This document shows positions 51,524 through 60,433 of a DNA stretch of 64,000 bases, piece by piece. Positions within the stretch are counted from its first letter, which is position 1. Each line of letters begins with the position of its first letter. The stretch is from positions 7,998,001 to 8,062,000 of the forward strand of contig NZ_CP117522.1 of assembly GCF_031679605.1 (NCBI RefSeq). Reading direction: 5' to 3'. Both the position numbers and the translations under genes were made by a program. The notes under the pieces were generated by a model. It made no database searches. It saw nothing but the letters and a program-made list of their open reading frames with translations, and was not told the origin of the DNA. Origin of the DNA: Streptomyces luomodiensis. Lineage in GTDB: Bacteria > Actinomycetota > Actinomycetes > Streptomycetales > Streptomycetaceae.

Positions 51524-52900
51524 ATGAGCATCACGCTGTCCCTCCTGCTGCTGTCCGCGGCACTCGTCCTGATCCTCGCCAACGGCTTCTTCGTGGCCGC
51601 CGAATTCGGCCTGGTCACCGTCGAGCGGCCGGACGCCGAGCGAGCCGCCGACGAGGGCGACCGGCGCGCCCGTACCGTCGTCGAGGCGCTGCGCGAGCTG
51701 TCCTTCCAGCTCTCCGGCACCCAGCTCGGCATCACCATCACCTCGCTGATCGTCGGCATGCTCGCCGAGCCCGCGCTCGGCCATCTGCTGACCGCCCCGC
51801 TGGAGGCGGTCGGGCTGCCCCACGGGGCCGTCTCCGGCATCGCCGTCGTGCTGGGCATGCTGCTGGCCTCCGCCGTCCAGATGGTCATCGGCGAGCTGGT
51901 GCCCAAGAACTGGGCGGTCTCCCGGCCGCTCCAGGTCGCCCGCTTCGTCGCGGGCCCGCAGTACGCCTTCGCCCGCTTCTTCCGGCCCGTGATCGCCCTG
52001 CTCAACACCGTGGCCAACCGGCTGGTGCGGGCGCTGGGTGTCGAGCCCACCGAGGAGCTGGCCTCCGCCCGTACCCCCGGTGAGCTGGTCTCGCTGGCCC
52101 GCCACTCGGCGCGGGCCGGCGCGATCGAGCAGGACACGGCCGATCTGTTCGTCCGGACCCTGGCCCTGGGCGAGCTGACCACCCAGCATGTGATGACCCC
52201 GCGGGTGCGGGTCAGCGCGCTGCACTCCTCGGCGACCGCCGTGGATGTGCTCAACCTCACCCGGGCCACCGGGCTGTCCCGCTTCCCCGTCTACCGCGAC
52301 CGGCTGGACGAGGTCATCGGAATGGTGCACCTCAAGGACGCCCTCGCGGTGCCCGCGCGGGACCGGCTGCGCACCCCCGTCAGCCGGATCGCCCAGCCCC
52401 CGCTGCTGGTCCCCGAGACGCTGCCGGTCCAGCCGCTGCTGGAGCGGCTGCGCAGCGAGCAGCCGATAGCCGTCGTCGTCGACGAGTACGGCGGCACGGC
52501 CGGTGTGGTCACCCTGGAGGACATCGTCGAGGAGCTGGTCGGCGAGGTGCGCGACGAGCACGACGACGAGGCCGCGGAGACCCCCGACCTGGTGCAGACC
52601 GCCACCGAGGACGGCCGCCCCGCGTGGGACGCCGACGGCGGCTGCCGCGTCGACGCCCTGCGCCGGATCGGCCTCGACGCGCCCGACGGGCCGTACGAGA
52701 CCGTGGCCGGGCTGGTCGCCGATCTGCTGGCGCGGATCCCGGTCCCCGGCGACACCGCCGAGCTGCCCGGCTGGCAGCTGGCCGTCCGGCAGGTCGGCCA
52801 CCACCGGGCGGAGCTGGTGCGCATCGTCCGTACGAAGCCGGGTACCCCGCCCGTGCACGCGAGTGCCGGAGCAATGGCCGGGGAGGAGAACGCGCGATGA
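51524..52900 (+). CDS. CNNM/CBS-domain membrane protein (hemolysin C-like), first copy
   Basis: A 458-residue protein. The N-terminal CNNM transmembrane domain (LANGFFVAAEFGLVTVER) is followed by a CBS pair (MTPRVRVSALHS, FPVYRDRLDEVIGMVHLKDAL, VVVDEYGGTAGVVTLEDIVEELVGEV) and a C-terminal CorC/HlyC domain. Family members are linked to Mg2+ or Co2+ efflux. Its stop overlaps the start of a second copy. Confidence 0.93.
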   Translation: MSITLSLLLLSAALVLILANGFFVAAEFGLVTVERPDAERAADEGDRRARTVVEALRELSFQLSGTQLGITITSLIVGMLAEPALGHLLTAPLEAVGLPHGAVSGIAVVLGMLLASAVQMVIGELVPKNWAVSRPLQVARFVAGPQYAFARFFRPVIALLNTVANRLVRALGVEPTEELASARTPGELVSLARHSARAGAIEQDTADLFVRTLALGELTTQHVMTPRVRVSALHSSATAVDVLNLTRATGLSRFPVYRDRLDEVIGMVHLKDALAVPARDRLRTPVSRIAQPPLLVPETLPVQPLLERLRSEQPIAVVVDEYGGTAGVVTLEDIVEELVGEVRDEHDDEAAETPDLVQTATEDGRPAWDADGGCRVDALRRIGLDAPDGPYETVAGLVADLLARIPVPGDTAELPGWQLAVRQVGHHRAELVRIVRTKPGTPPVHASAGAMAGEENAR

Positions 52901-54006
52901 GTCTGGTACAGCTTCTCTTCGCCGCCCTGCTGGTCCTCGCCAACGGCTTCTTCGTGGGCGCCGAGTTCGCCCTGGTCTCGGTGCGCCGCAGCCAGATCGA
53001 GCCGCGCGCGGCCGAGGGCTCCGGGCGCGCCCGTACGGTGCTGACGGGCCTGGAGAACCTGCCGCAGATGATGGCGGCCGCGCAGTTCGGCATCACCGTC
53101 TGCTCGCTGACCCTGGGCGCGGTCGCCGAGCCGACCGTGGCCCATCTGCTGGAGCCGGTGTTCCACCTCGTCCACCTGCCCGAGCAGCTGGTGCACCCCC
53201 TGGGCTACGCCATCGCGCTCGCCGTGGTCGTCTGCCTGCATCTGGTCATCGGCGAGATGGTGCCGAAGAACCTGGCCATGGCGGCGCCGGACCGGACCGC
53301 GCTGTGGCTCGGCCCCGGACTCGTCGCCTTCGCGCGGCTGTGCCGGCCGGTCACCGCGCTGCTGGGGGCGTGCGCTCGGCTGGTGCTGCGGCTGTTCCGG
53401 GTTGAGCCCAAGGACGAGATCGAGGCCGTCTTCACCAGTGAGCAGCTGACCCATCTGGTCGAGGACTCCCATCAGGCCGGACTGCTCGACCCCGGTGAGC
53501 ACGAGCGGCTCGCGGACGCCCTGGAACTGGGCAGCCGCCCGGTCACCGACGTCCTCCTGGACCCGGCGGGCCTGGTCACCGTCGACCCCTCGGTCACCCC
53601 CCGGCAGATCGAGGAGCTGACCGTGCGGACCGGCTACTCGCGCTTCCCGGTGCGCGGCCCCGGCGGCGCCTTCATGGGCTATCTGCACGTGAAGGACGTC
53701 CTGGAGCTGGAGTTCCCGGAGCGGGCCGTGCCACAGCGGCTCTGGCATCCGATCGAGACGCTCCGGGCGGAGCTCCCGCTGGACGACGCCCTCACCGCGA
53801 TGCGCCGGGCCGCCTCCCACCTGGCGGCCGTCGCCGACGCGTCGGGCACGGTGCTCGGGCTGGTCGCCCTGGAGGACGTCCTGGAGATGCTGGTGGGCGA
53901 GGTCCACGACCCCTCCCACCGGGACGAGGGCCGCCCCGGCCGGGTGACCGGACAGCGGGGCGAGCCGACGGCCCCGGCGGACGAACCGGCGATGGTCGCG
54001 CGGTAA
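52897..54006 (+). CDS. CNNM/CBS-domain membrane protein, second copy
   Basis: A 369-residue paralogue of the preceding gene, joined by ATGA overlap. It opens LLVLANGFFVGAEFALVSVRRS. The CBS pair is degenerate and the C-terminal CorC/HlyC domain is missing. The tandem pair is likely to form a heteromeric transporter or sensor (inference). Confidence 0.92.
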   Translation: MSLVQLLFAALLVLANGFFVGAEFALVSVRRSQIEPRAAEGSGRARTVLTGLENLPQMMAAAQFGITVCSLTLGAVAEPTVAHLLEPVFHLVHLPEQLVHPLGYAIALAVVVCLHLVIGEMVPKNLAMAAPDRTALWLGPGLVAFARLCRPVTALLGACARLVLRLFRVEPKDEIEAVFTSEQLTHLVEDSHQAGLLDPGEHERLADALELGSRPVTDVLLDPAGLVTVDPSVTPRQIEELTVRTGYSRFPVRGPGGAFMGYLHVKDVLELEFPERAVPQRLWHPIETLRAELPLDDALTAMRRAASHLAAVADASGTVLGLVALEDVLEMLVGEVHDPSHRDEGRPGRVTGQRGEPTAPADEPAMVAR

Positions 54007-54841
54007 CCCACCCAACGACGCCAAGCCTTCGCCCCGCCAGGGGCGAAGCTTCCGGCGTCCGGCCTCCGGCCTGCCTCCCGGCCTCCGGCCTCTGGCGTCC
54101 GGCGTTCGGCTTCCGGCCACTGGCCCCGGCCCGTGGCTCCCGGCGTCCGGCCCCGGGCCCTCGGCGTCCGGCCCCGGGCCCCCGGCTTCCGGTGCCCGGG
54201 GTCCGACCTCCGGCTTCTGGCCCCGGCGTCCGGCCCCGGGCCCCCGGCTTCCGGTGCCCGGCGTCCGACTTCCGGCCTCTGGCCCCGGCGTCCGGCGTTC
54301 GGCGTCCGGCCTCCGCCCTGCCTCCCGGCCCCCGGTCAGAGGCGAGGCCCCTGAGCCCCGCCTCCGGGCGAGCCCCCGGCTCCCGGTGGAGTCTCCGGCT
54401 CCTGAGCGAGCCCCCTGGCTCCTGGTGGAGTCTTCTGGGTGGGCCCTCGACTCCGGGGCGGGGCTCCGGGCTGCCGGGTGAGTCCGCGGCCCGGGGCGAG
54501 TCTCTGGCCCCGGGGCGAAGCTCTGGCTCCTGGGCGAGTCCCCGGCCCCGGGTGCCCCGCAGGCTGGACCCACCGCGGCTGGGGCGGACGTCGCTCGGTG
54601 GAGCACTTTTCGGTGCCGGGCGGCGGAGCCCACCGTGTCGGCCGTGCTCCGGACCTGCGTCGCTCGGCGGCGCGCAGCCGGGGCCATGCTGCAGGCCGGG
54701 GCCAGGCGGCGGCATGCGGCCATGCGGCAGGCCGGCCATGGGACGGGGCGCGGCCGTGCGGCGGGGCGCGGCCATGCGCACGCAGGCCGGGGCCAGGCGA
54801 CGGGGCGGGGCACCCCCCGCGCGGTTCGGCGGGGGCGGTGT
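54007..54841. repeat. 835-bp gene-free stretch of degenerate GC-rich repeats
   Basis: Three blocks are seen. At about 54050-54340 are multiple ccggcgtccgg and ccggcctccgg units, including two ~62-bp near-identical copies beginning ccccgggcccccggcttccg at about 54173 and 54235. At about 54360-54560 are gcgagtccccgg/ggctcctggtggagtct variants. At about 54670-54800 are gcggccatgcg and aggccggggccaggcg units. All six frames open here only because of base composition. No gene is supported. Confidence 0.75.
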
Positions 54842-56791
54842 TCAGGTGAGCGGGGGGTCCTGGGGGTCGCGGTACATGGGGCCGCGGCCGGACAGGACCT
54901 CCCCGTACGCCTGCATCAGATCCGGCAGCCGCAGCGTGGCGAGGTCGTCGCGGGTCGGGGTGCCGGTCCAGCCGGAGAGCCGCAGATCGCGGTAGGCGCA
55001 GCTCTTCTCGTACAGCGTGCGCAGGAACCGGCCGTTCCCCAGCTCGTCGATCCAGCCCTGGTCCACCACATGGCCGCTGATGCTGCGCAGCTCCTCCAGG
55101 GCCTCCTCGTCCCACACGTCCCCGTTCTCCGCGGCCAGCACCTCACCGATCCGGGTGAGCTCCAGCGGGCGGTAGCTGGGGAAGTCCACGCGCGTGGTGA
55201 AGCGGGAACCGAGGCCGGGGTTGGCGGCCAGCAGCCGGTCCATGCCCTCGGGATAGCCGGCGAGGATCACCACGAGCCGGTCGCGGTTGTCCTCGGCGCG
55301 CTTGAGCAGCACCTGGAGCGCCTCGTCGCCGTAGGCGTCGCCCTTGCTGTAGCCGGAGTTGGACAGGCTGTACGCCTCGTCGACGAAGAGCACCCCGCCG
55401 AGCGCGGAGTCGATCAGCTCATTGGCCTTCACCGCCGTCTGGCCCAGGTACTCGCCGACCAGATCGGCGCGCCCGGCCTCCACCAGGTGGTCGCCGCCGA
55501 GCAGGCCGAGGGCGTAGAAGACCCGGCCGAGGATGCGGGCCACGGTGGTCTTGCCGGTGCCGGAGGGGCCGGAGAAGACGAAGTGCCGCTTGGGTGGCTG
55601 GACCGGCAGGCCCTGCCCGGCGCGCAGCCGCGCCATGTGGAGCTGCGCCGACAGCGCCCGCACCTGCCGCTTGACCGGCTCCAGGCCGACCATGCGCTCC
55701 AGCTCCTGTAGCGCGCTCTCCAGCAGCACCGGATCGGAGGGGCCGGGCTGGGACGGCAGACCCGCCCGCTCACGGGTGCCGCCCGCACCCACCACGGCCG
55801 GGCCCATCCGGGGCGGTCCCGCGGGTCCCGCGGGTCCCGCGGGTCCCGCGGGTCCCGCGGGTCCCGAGGGTCCCTCGCCCGGGGCCCGCGGATCGCGGCC
55901 GTCGGTGGGCAGCGGATCGGTGGGCAGCGGATCGGCGGGGTCGGTGGCGGTGCTGTCCCGGCCGTCCACATCCTGGCCGCCGGTCCCGGCCAGCGAGATG
56001 GTGGCCAGATCCGCGGGCTCGTCCAGCCCGTCGGACTCGGCGATCGCCGCGAGCCGCGCCGAGGTGTCCATGAAGGCGGAGTCGATGCGGTGCACGGCGC
56101 GGTAGAGGGGGAGCGCGGCGGCGCTGCGCCCGGTGCCCTCATGGGCGCGGGCGAGCCAGTAGCGCAGCTCCTTGCGCTGGGGCTGTTCGCTGCGGCAGCG
56201 CATCAGGGCGGCGGCGAGCAGCGGTTCGGCCTGGCTGTACATCTCCAGCCGGACCCGCGCCATCCCGGCGAACAGACCGGCCTCGATGCCCAGGAACGGA
56301 TCGTCCAGCAGCGGGTCGGTGTGGCGCACCAGCTGCTCCCAGTCCTTGACCAGATAGGCGCGGCAGGCGTGCAGGAAGCGGGCCTGGGGATCGGCCTCCA
56401 CCGGAGGGCAGCCGGCCAGCGCCCGGTCCAGCTCGGGCACATGGCGGCCGTCGAGCCAGTGCGAGGCATGGGCGAGCAGCAGATCCCGGCCGGTTTCCAG
56501 CACCGGCTGGACCCACCAGCCGAGCCAGTACCAGGAGTTGAGGGTGCGGCGGTGGCGGGCGCGCTGCTCGCCGAAGCGGTCGCGGTGCCTGTACATCCGC
56601 AGCAGCGCGGCCGCCGTGTCGGCTCGCAGCGCGTGCAGTCCGAGCCAGGCGTCGGCCATGCCGGGATCGAGCCGTGTCGCGGTCCGGAACTCCTCCTCGG
56701 CCTGTGCGTACGCGCCCATCGTGTAGGCGTCGACGGCTCGCAGCCAGGCGAGATCGGCCGGGGCGTGCGAACTGTGCGTGCCGAAATCCAT
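54842..56791 (-). CDS. CbxX/CfqX (EccA-like) AAA ATPase with TPR N-terminus
   Basis: A 649-residue protein. The N-terminal ~270 residues form a TPR-like helical domain similar to that of ESX EccA. A Gly-Pro-Ala linker (residues about 300-330) is encoded by 9-bp DNA repeats near 55818-55860. The AAA domain follows, with Walker A GPSGTGKTT at about 408-416, Walker B GVLFVDEAYSLS near 470, and a GSRF arginine finger. EccA-type ATPases serve type VII secretion, but no ESX genes are adjacent. ATG 56791 begins at the domain. Confidence 0.88.
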   Translation of the reverse strand: MDFGTHSSHAPADLAWLRAVDAYTMGAYAQAEEEFRTATRLDPGMADAWLGLHALRADTAAALLRMYRHRDRFGEQRARHRRTLNSWYWLGWWVQPVLETGRDLLLAHASHWLDGRHVPELDRALAGCPPVEADPQARFLHACRAYLVKDWEQLVRHTDPLLDDPFLGIEAGLFAGMARVRLEMYSQAEPLLAAALMRCRSEQPQRKELRYWLARAHEGTGRSAAALPLYRAVHRIDSAFMDTSARLAAIAESDGLDEPADLATISLAGTGGQDVDGRDSTATDPADPLPTDPLPTDGRDPRAPGEGPSGPAGPAGPAGPAGPAGPPRMGPAVVGAGGTRERAGLPSQPGPSDPVLLESALQELERMVGLEPVKRQVRALSAQLHMARLRAGQGLPVQPPKRHFVFSGPSGTGKTTVARILGRVFYALGLLGGDHLVEAGRADLVGEYLGQTAVKANELIDSALGGVLFVDEAYSLSNSGYSKGDAYGDEALQVLLKRAEDNRDRLVVILAGYPEGMDRLLAANPGLGSRFTTRVDFPSYRPLELTRIGEVLAAENGDVWDEEALEELRSISGHVVDQGWIDELGNGRFLRTLYEKSCAYRDLRLSGWTGTPTRDDLATLRLPDLMQAYGEVLSGRGPMYRDPQDPPLT

Positions 56792-57025
56792 CACGTCCCC
56801 CACAACCCCTGCCCCCGTGGATGCCGCAGGGGCGACTGCCCCTTTCGCATCGTACCTGCGCAGGCCGGATGGGCCGAGGGTGCCGCACTGCTGTTCGTCG
56901 CAATCCCACAAGGTCGGGCGGGTGTGCGCGGGGGCGTGTAAGGGGCGCGCGGGTCCTGAGACAGATCGTCACGCAGGGTGAGCGAGCGGCGGCGCAAAGG
57001 AGCGGAAAACCGGCGCCAGACAGGA

Positions 57026-57063
57026 CGAAGCCCCCGATCACGGGGGAACAACCGGGGGCTTCG
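57026..57063. terminator. Hairpin between the uridine kinase-like and AAA genes
   Basis: Arms cgaagcccccg (57026-57036) and cgggggcttcg (57053-57063) are perfect 11-mers with a 16-nt loop. It lies 125 nt beyond the end of the minus-strand kinase gene. The whole gap 56792-57187 (396 bp) contains no supported gene; this hairpin, the palindrome at 57074 and presumably the AAA promoter occupy it. Confidence 0.65.
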
Positions 57064-57073
57064 CGTTGTGGGA

Positions 57074-57089
57074 CGACTCGTACGAGTCG
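57074..57089. repeat. 16-bp perfect palindrome
   Basis: cgactcgtacgagtcg is self-complementary with no spacer. It sits next to the terminator hairpin and 283 bp upstream of the AAA ATPase start, so it could be an operator or part of the same folded transcript end. Confidence 0.5.
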
Positions 57090-57187
57090 CACATTGAGAA
57101 CGTAAGACCTGTATGGGCCCCGGGTCAAGCCGAGTTGGGGCACGCGTCACGCGTCGGGCGCGGTCCGCCCCGGTCGGCCACATCGGG

Positions 57188-57829
57188 TCACGCTGTGTGA
57201 GGGCAGAGGGTGTTTCGGTCGGTCGCCGCAGGTCCCGGTAGCACCTCATACCCCTCCTTTCGCTGGAGTACCAACCCTCCGGCGTACGGACGGGAGGGGT
57301 CGTCGGCGAAATGCGCACGCTCGGCGGGCAGCCATCCGTCCCAGAATGCGGACAGCCCCGGACCGTCCCGCAGCTGTCCGCGCCGCCAGGAGTCCCGGTC
57401 CGGCAGCTCCATCCACAGCAGTCGGGCCAGCCACGGGCGCACCGCGCGGCGGCCGCTGCCCACCCCCTCCAGCAGCACGACCGGCGCCGGATCGAGCCGC
57501 CGCCGGGTGACGGCGAAGCGGCGCTCCACCCAGTCGTACGGGGCGTATCGCGCGGCCGCGCCCCGGGCGAGCGGGGCGAGCACCTGGGTCCGCAGCCGTT
57601 CCGCCCAGCCGAAGAGCTCCTCGTGCGTGGCGAAGTCGTCGGTGTGCAGCACGGGCGCGCCGCCGAGTGCCTCGGCGAGCCGCCCGGCGAAGGTGGTCTT
57701 CCCGGAACCGGCGTGCCCGTCGACCGCGACCAGCCGGACCGGCCCGCAGGACGGCGGCAGCGCGCACAGGCGCCGCGCCAGCGCGTCCAGGGTGCCAACC
57801 GGTGGGTATGTTCGCATCGGGACCACCAT
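57188..57829 (-). CDS. Uridine kinase-like P-loop protein
   Basis: A 213-residue P-loop NTPase. Walker A VDGHAGSGKTTFAGRLAEAL is near residues 36-55, and the HTDDFATHEELFGW and LLEGVGSGRRAVRP segments match the uridine kinase-like family. It may phosphorylate a nucleoside, though annotated substrates in this subgroup are unproven. ATG 57829 or 57817 may be used. It is divergent from the C39 peptidase. Confidence 0.8.
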   Translation of the reverse strand: MVVPMRTYPPVGTLDALARRLCALPPSCGPVRLVAVDGHAGSGKTTFAGRLAEALGGAPVLHTDDFATHEELFGWAERLRTQVLAPLARGAAARYAPYDWVERRFAVTRRRLDPAPVVLLEGVGSGRRAVRPWLARLLWMELPDRDSWRRGQLRDGPGLSAFWDGWLPAERAHFADDPSRPYAGGLVLQRKEGYEVLPGPAATDRNTLCPHTA

Positions 57830-57927
57830 ACGGCCCCTCCGGCTCGTTCACGCCATTGGTTCACACCAATATTGATGCAGCGGGCGCCGGGGGAATCACT
57901 GGCCTGGGACCCCTCGCGGCGGCCATA

Positions 57928-57959
57928 GTTGTGCGACTGCCGCAGTTGTGCGACTGCCG
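57928..57959. repeat. Two 15-bp direct repeats, 17-bp period
   Basis: gttgtgcgactgccg occurs at 57928-57942 and 57945-57959. It lies 47-78 bp upstream of the C39 peptidase start in a divergent region, a position typical of an activator or repressor site. Confidence 0.6.
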
Positions 57960-58005
57960 TGCACCCGCCGCCCATTGGACTGGACGACGACTGGGGGAAA
58001 CCCGC

Positions 58006-59448
58006 ATGACCAGATCCGGATCCACACCCCGCCGCTCCGTGCTCGCCGCCGCCCTCGGCGTCGCGGGCGCCGCCGCCGTCTCCACGACGGCCGTCACGGC
58101 CGCCTCCGCGGCGCGGACCTCCACGACCCCCGGGACGTCCACGACCCCCGGGACCTCCGCCGCCCCGGCGGCCTCCGAGGCCACGGCCACCAAGGCCAAG
58201 GCCGGCCGGGTCGCGGAGTACCACGGCTGGAGCGGCCACGCCGACTGGCTGGCCGGTGCCGCCAAGGGCGTCCGCGCCGAGGCCGGTGCCCGCCCCGGCA
58301 TCGTGATCTCCCGCCCGCTGGGCAGCGTGGACTACACCGACCCGCACACCGGCACCAAGGCCGCCTGGGAGTACGCCACCTGGACCTCCCCGGTGCGCAC
58401 GCTCTCCGTGCCCGCCACCGAGGCCATCGTCTCCTGGAACGCCCGCACCCCCGCCGGCACCTGGATCCAGATCGAGCTGAAGGGCACCTACACCGACGGC
58501 TCCGCGACCCCCTGGTACGTGATGGGCCGTTGGGCCTCCGGCGACGGCGCCTCCTCCATCCGGCGCACCTCGGTGGACGGCCAGAGCGACGACAAGAGCT
58601 CGGTGTGGACCGACACCCTCTCCATCGACGACCCGGCCGACGGGCTGCGGCTGGCGACGTACCAGGTGCGGCTCACCCTCCACCGCAAGCCCGGCACCAC
58701 CCTCACCCCCACGGTGTGGCGGGTCGGCGCGATGGGCTCGGACGTCCCCGACCGGTTCGAGGTGCCCGCCTCCACGCCGAGCCTGTCCACGGGGCGCGAG
58801 CTGGCCGTACCGCGCTACTCGCAGGAGATCCACAAGGGCCAGTACCCGGAGTACGACAACGGCGGCGAGGCGTGGTGCAGCCCCACCTCCTCGCAGATGA
58901 TCATCGAGTACTGGGGCCGCAAGCCCTCCGCCGCGGACCTGGCCTGGGTCGACCCGGACTACGCCGACCCGCAGGTCTGCCACGCCGCCCGGTCCACCTT
59001 CGACTACCAGTACGAGGGGTGCGGCAACTGGCCGTTCAACGCCGCGTACGCCGCCACCTACCGCGATCTCCAGGGTGTGGTCACCCGGCTGGACTCGCTC
59101 ACCGACGCCGAGAAGCTGATCGACGCCGGCATCCCGCTGATCACCTCGCAGTCCTTCCTCGCGACGGAGCTGGACGGCGCGGGATACGGCACCTCGGGCC
59201 ACCTGATGACCGTCGTCGGCTTCACGGCCGACGGCGACGTCATCGCCAACGACCCGGCCTCGCCGGACAACGAGGCGGTCCGCCACGTCTACCAGCGGCG
59301 CCAGTGGGAGAACATCTGGCTGCGCACCAAGCGCTACGACGCGAACGGCCAGGTCAAAAGCGGTACCGGAGGGGTGTGCTACCTCTACTTCCCGGCCAGG
59401 CCGACAGCGGCTCAGCGCCGCGTCCTGCGGGAGCTGGGGATCCGGTAG
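58006..59448 (+). CDS. Tat-exported C39-type peptidase family protein
   Basis: A 480-residue secreted protein. The N-terminus carries a twin-arginine signal (STPRRSVLAAALGVAG), then a Thr/Ser/Pro linker with a TSTTPG repeat. A middle beta-rich domain (about 75-260) precedes the C39-like papain fold, with Cys291 (EAWCSPTSSQM), His399 (SGHLMTVVGF) and Asp416 (NDPAS). It is probably an extracellular cysteine peptidase; no ABC-transporter or bacteriocin gene is near. GGGGGAA precedes ATG 58006. Confidence 0.88.
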   Translation: MTRSGSTPRRSVLAAALGVAGAAAVSTTAVTAASAARTSTTPGTSTTPGTSAAPAASEATATKAKAGRVAEYHGWSGHADWLAGAAKGVRAEAGARPGIVISRPLGSVDYTDPHTGTKAAWEYATWTSPVRTLSVPATEAIVSWNARTPAGTWIQIELKGTYTDGSATPWYVMGRWASGDGASSIRRTSVDGQSDDKSSVWTDTLSIDDPADGLRLATYQVRLTLHRKPGTTLTPTVWRVGAMGSDVPDRFEVPASTPSLSTGRELAVPRYSQEIHKGQYPEYDNGGEAWCSPTSSQMIIEYWGRKPSAADLAWVDPDYADPQVCHAARSTFDYQYEGCGNWPFNAAYAATYRDLQGVVTRLDSLTDAEKLIDAGIPLITSQSFLATELDGAGYGTSGHLMTVVGFTADGDVIANDPASPDNEAVRHVYQRRQWENIWLRTKRYDANGQVKSGTGGVCYLYFPARPTAAQRRVLRELGIR

Positions 59449-59494
59449 TCGGGCTGGGCCGGGCTGGAAGCCTGAAGGCCCGTGCCCGGCCGGT

Positions 59495-60433
59495 TCATCG
59501 GGCGTGGGCCAGCAGGCGCCGCAGGACGTCGTCGGCTACCCGCCCCACCGTGTCCGCGGGGCCGCCGTCGATCTCCCGCAGCCCGGTCGGACTGGTGATG
59601 TTCACCTCGATGAGCCGGTCTCGTATGAGGTCGACACCGGCGAAGGCGATCCCCCGCCCGATCAGCTCGGGGCGGAGCACCGCACAGATCGCGCGGTCGG
59701 TCTCCGTGAGGGGGACCGCGGTCGCCGAGGCCCCGACGGCCATGTTGCACCGGAAGTCGGGCGCCTTGGCGGTGCGGCGGAGCGCGGCGACCGGTTCGCC
59801 GTCGACGACGAGGACTCTGCGGTCGCTGTGGGTGCCGTCGTCGACGAAACGCTGAAGTACCACGTGTCGCCGCCCCCGCGCGGTGCCGACCTCGATCAGG
59901 CCGGGGAGGTTCGGGTGTCCGTGTTCCAGCAGCAGGACGCCACGTCCGCCCATGGCATCCGTCGGCTTGAGGACCGCCCGGCCCCATCGCCCCACCGCGT
60001 CGGCCAGTTCCGCCGCGGAGGCGCTCACCACGGTCTCCGGGGTGAGCTCGGGGAAGCGCAGCGCGAAGAGCTTCTCGTTCGTGCTCCTCAGCGCGTCAGG
60101 GCTGTTGCACACGGGAGTGCCGCGTCGCTGCGCGAAGTCCAGGAGATACGTGGCCCGCAGATAGTCCTCGTCCACCGGCGGATCGGTGCGTACGAGCACG
60201 AGGCCGACATGGTCCAGGTCCACGACCTCGGCCGGGCCGCGGCCGAGGAAGCCGGACCGCGGATCGGCCGCGCGGGCGCGGGCGAACACTTTGCCGTCAC
60301 GTACGGACAACTCGCGCATCTCGGCCATGAGTACCTGGTGACCGCGCGCCGCGGCGGCCCTCATCAGCGCGATCGACGAGTCGTGACCGGGGTCGAGCCG
60401 GTCCGGCGGGTCGACGAGGAACAGCAGCCTCAT
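59495..60433 (-). CDS. Glutathione synthetase-like ATP-grasp ligase
   Basis: A 312-residue protein similar to bacterial GshB. Near residue 90, VRTDPPVDEDYLRATYLLDFAQRRG and the following NSPDALRSTNEKL (cited as parts DPPVDEDYL and RSTNEKL) are GshB hallmarks. LKPTDAMGGRGV is the ATP-grasp glycine loop, and IEVNITSPTGLREI the Mg-ligand block. GshB joins glycine to gamma-glutamylcysteine, yet streptomycetes normally make mycothiol and no gshA is in view, so another peptide-like product is possible. ATG 60433 overlaps the amidohydrolase stop. It is the last gene of the operon. Confidence 0.85.
   Translation of the reverse strand: MRLLFLVDPPDRLDPGHDSSIALMRAAAARGHQVLMAEMRELSVRDGKVFARARAADPRSGFLGRGPAEVVDLDHVGLVLVRTDPPVDEDYLRATYLLDFAQRRGTPVCNSPDALRSTNEKLFALRFPELTPETVVSASAAELADAVGRWGRAVLKPTDAMGGRGVLLLEHGHPNLPGLIEVGTARGRRHVVLQRFVDDGTHSDRRVLVVDGEPVAALRRTAKAPDFRCNMAVGASATAVPLTETDRAICAVLRPELIGRGIAFAGVDLIRDRLIEVNITSPTGLREIDGGPADTVGRVADDVLRRLLAHAR

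Noticed and set aside
54007..54841. A CRISPR array
   Set aside because: The repeats are degenerate, directly abutting and have no spacers of uniform length; there are no cas genes.
54842..56791. Type VII secretion locus based on the EccA-like ATPase
   Set aside because: No EccB, EccC, EccD, MycP or WXG100 genes are in the neighbourhood, so only the ATPase is called.
57000..57110. A tRNA-like fold suggested by clustered stems
   Set aside because: No D-loop, anticodon arm or TTC loop sequence is present; the stems are better explained as a terminator and a palindrome.
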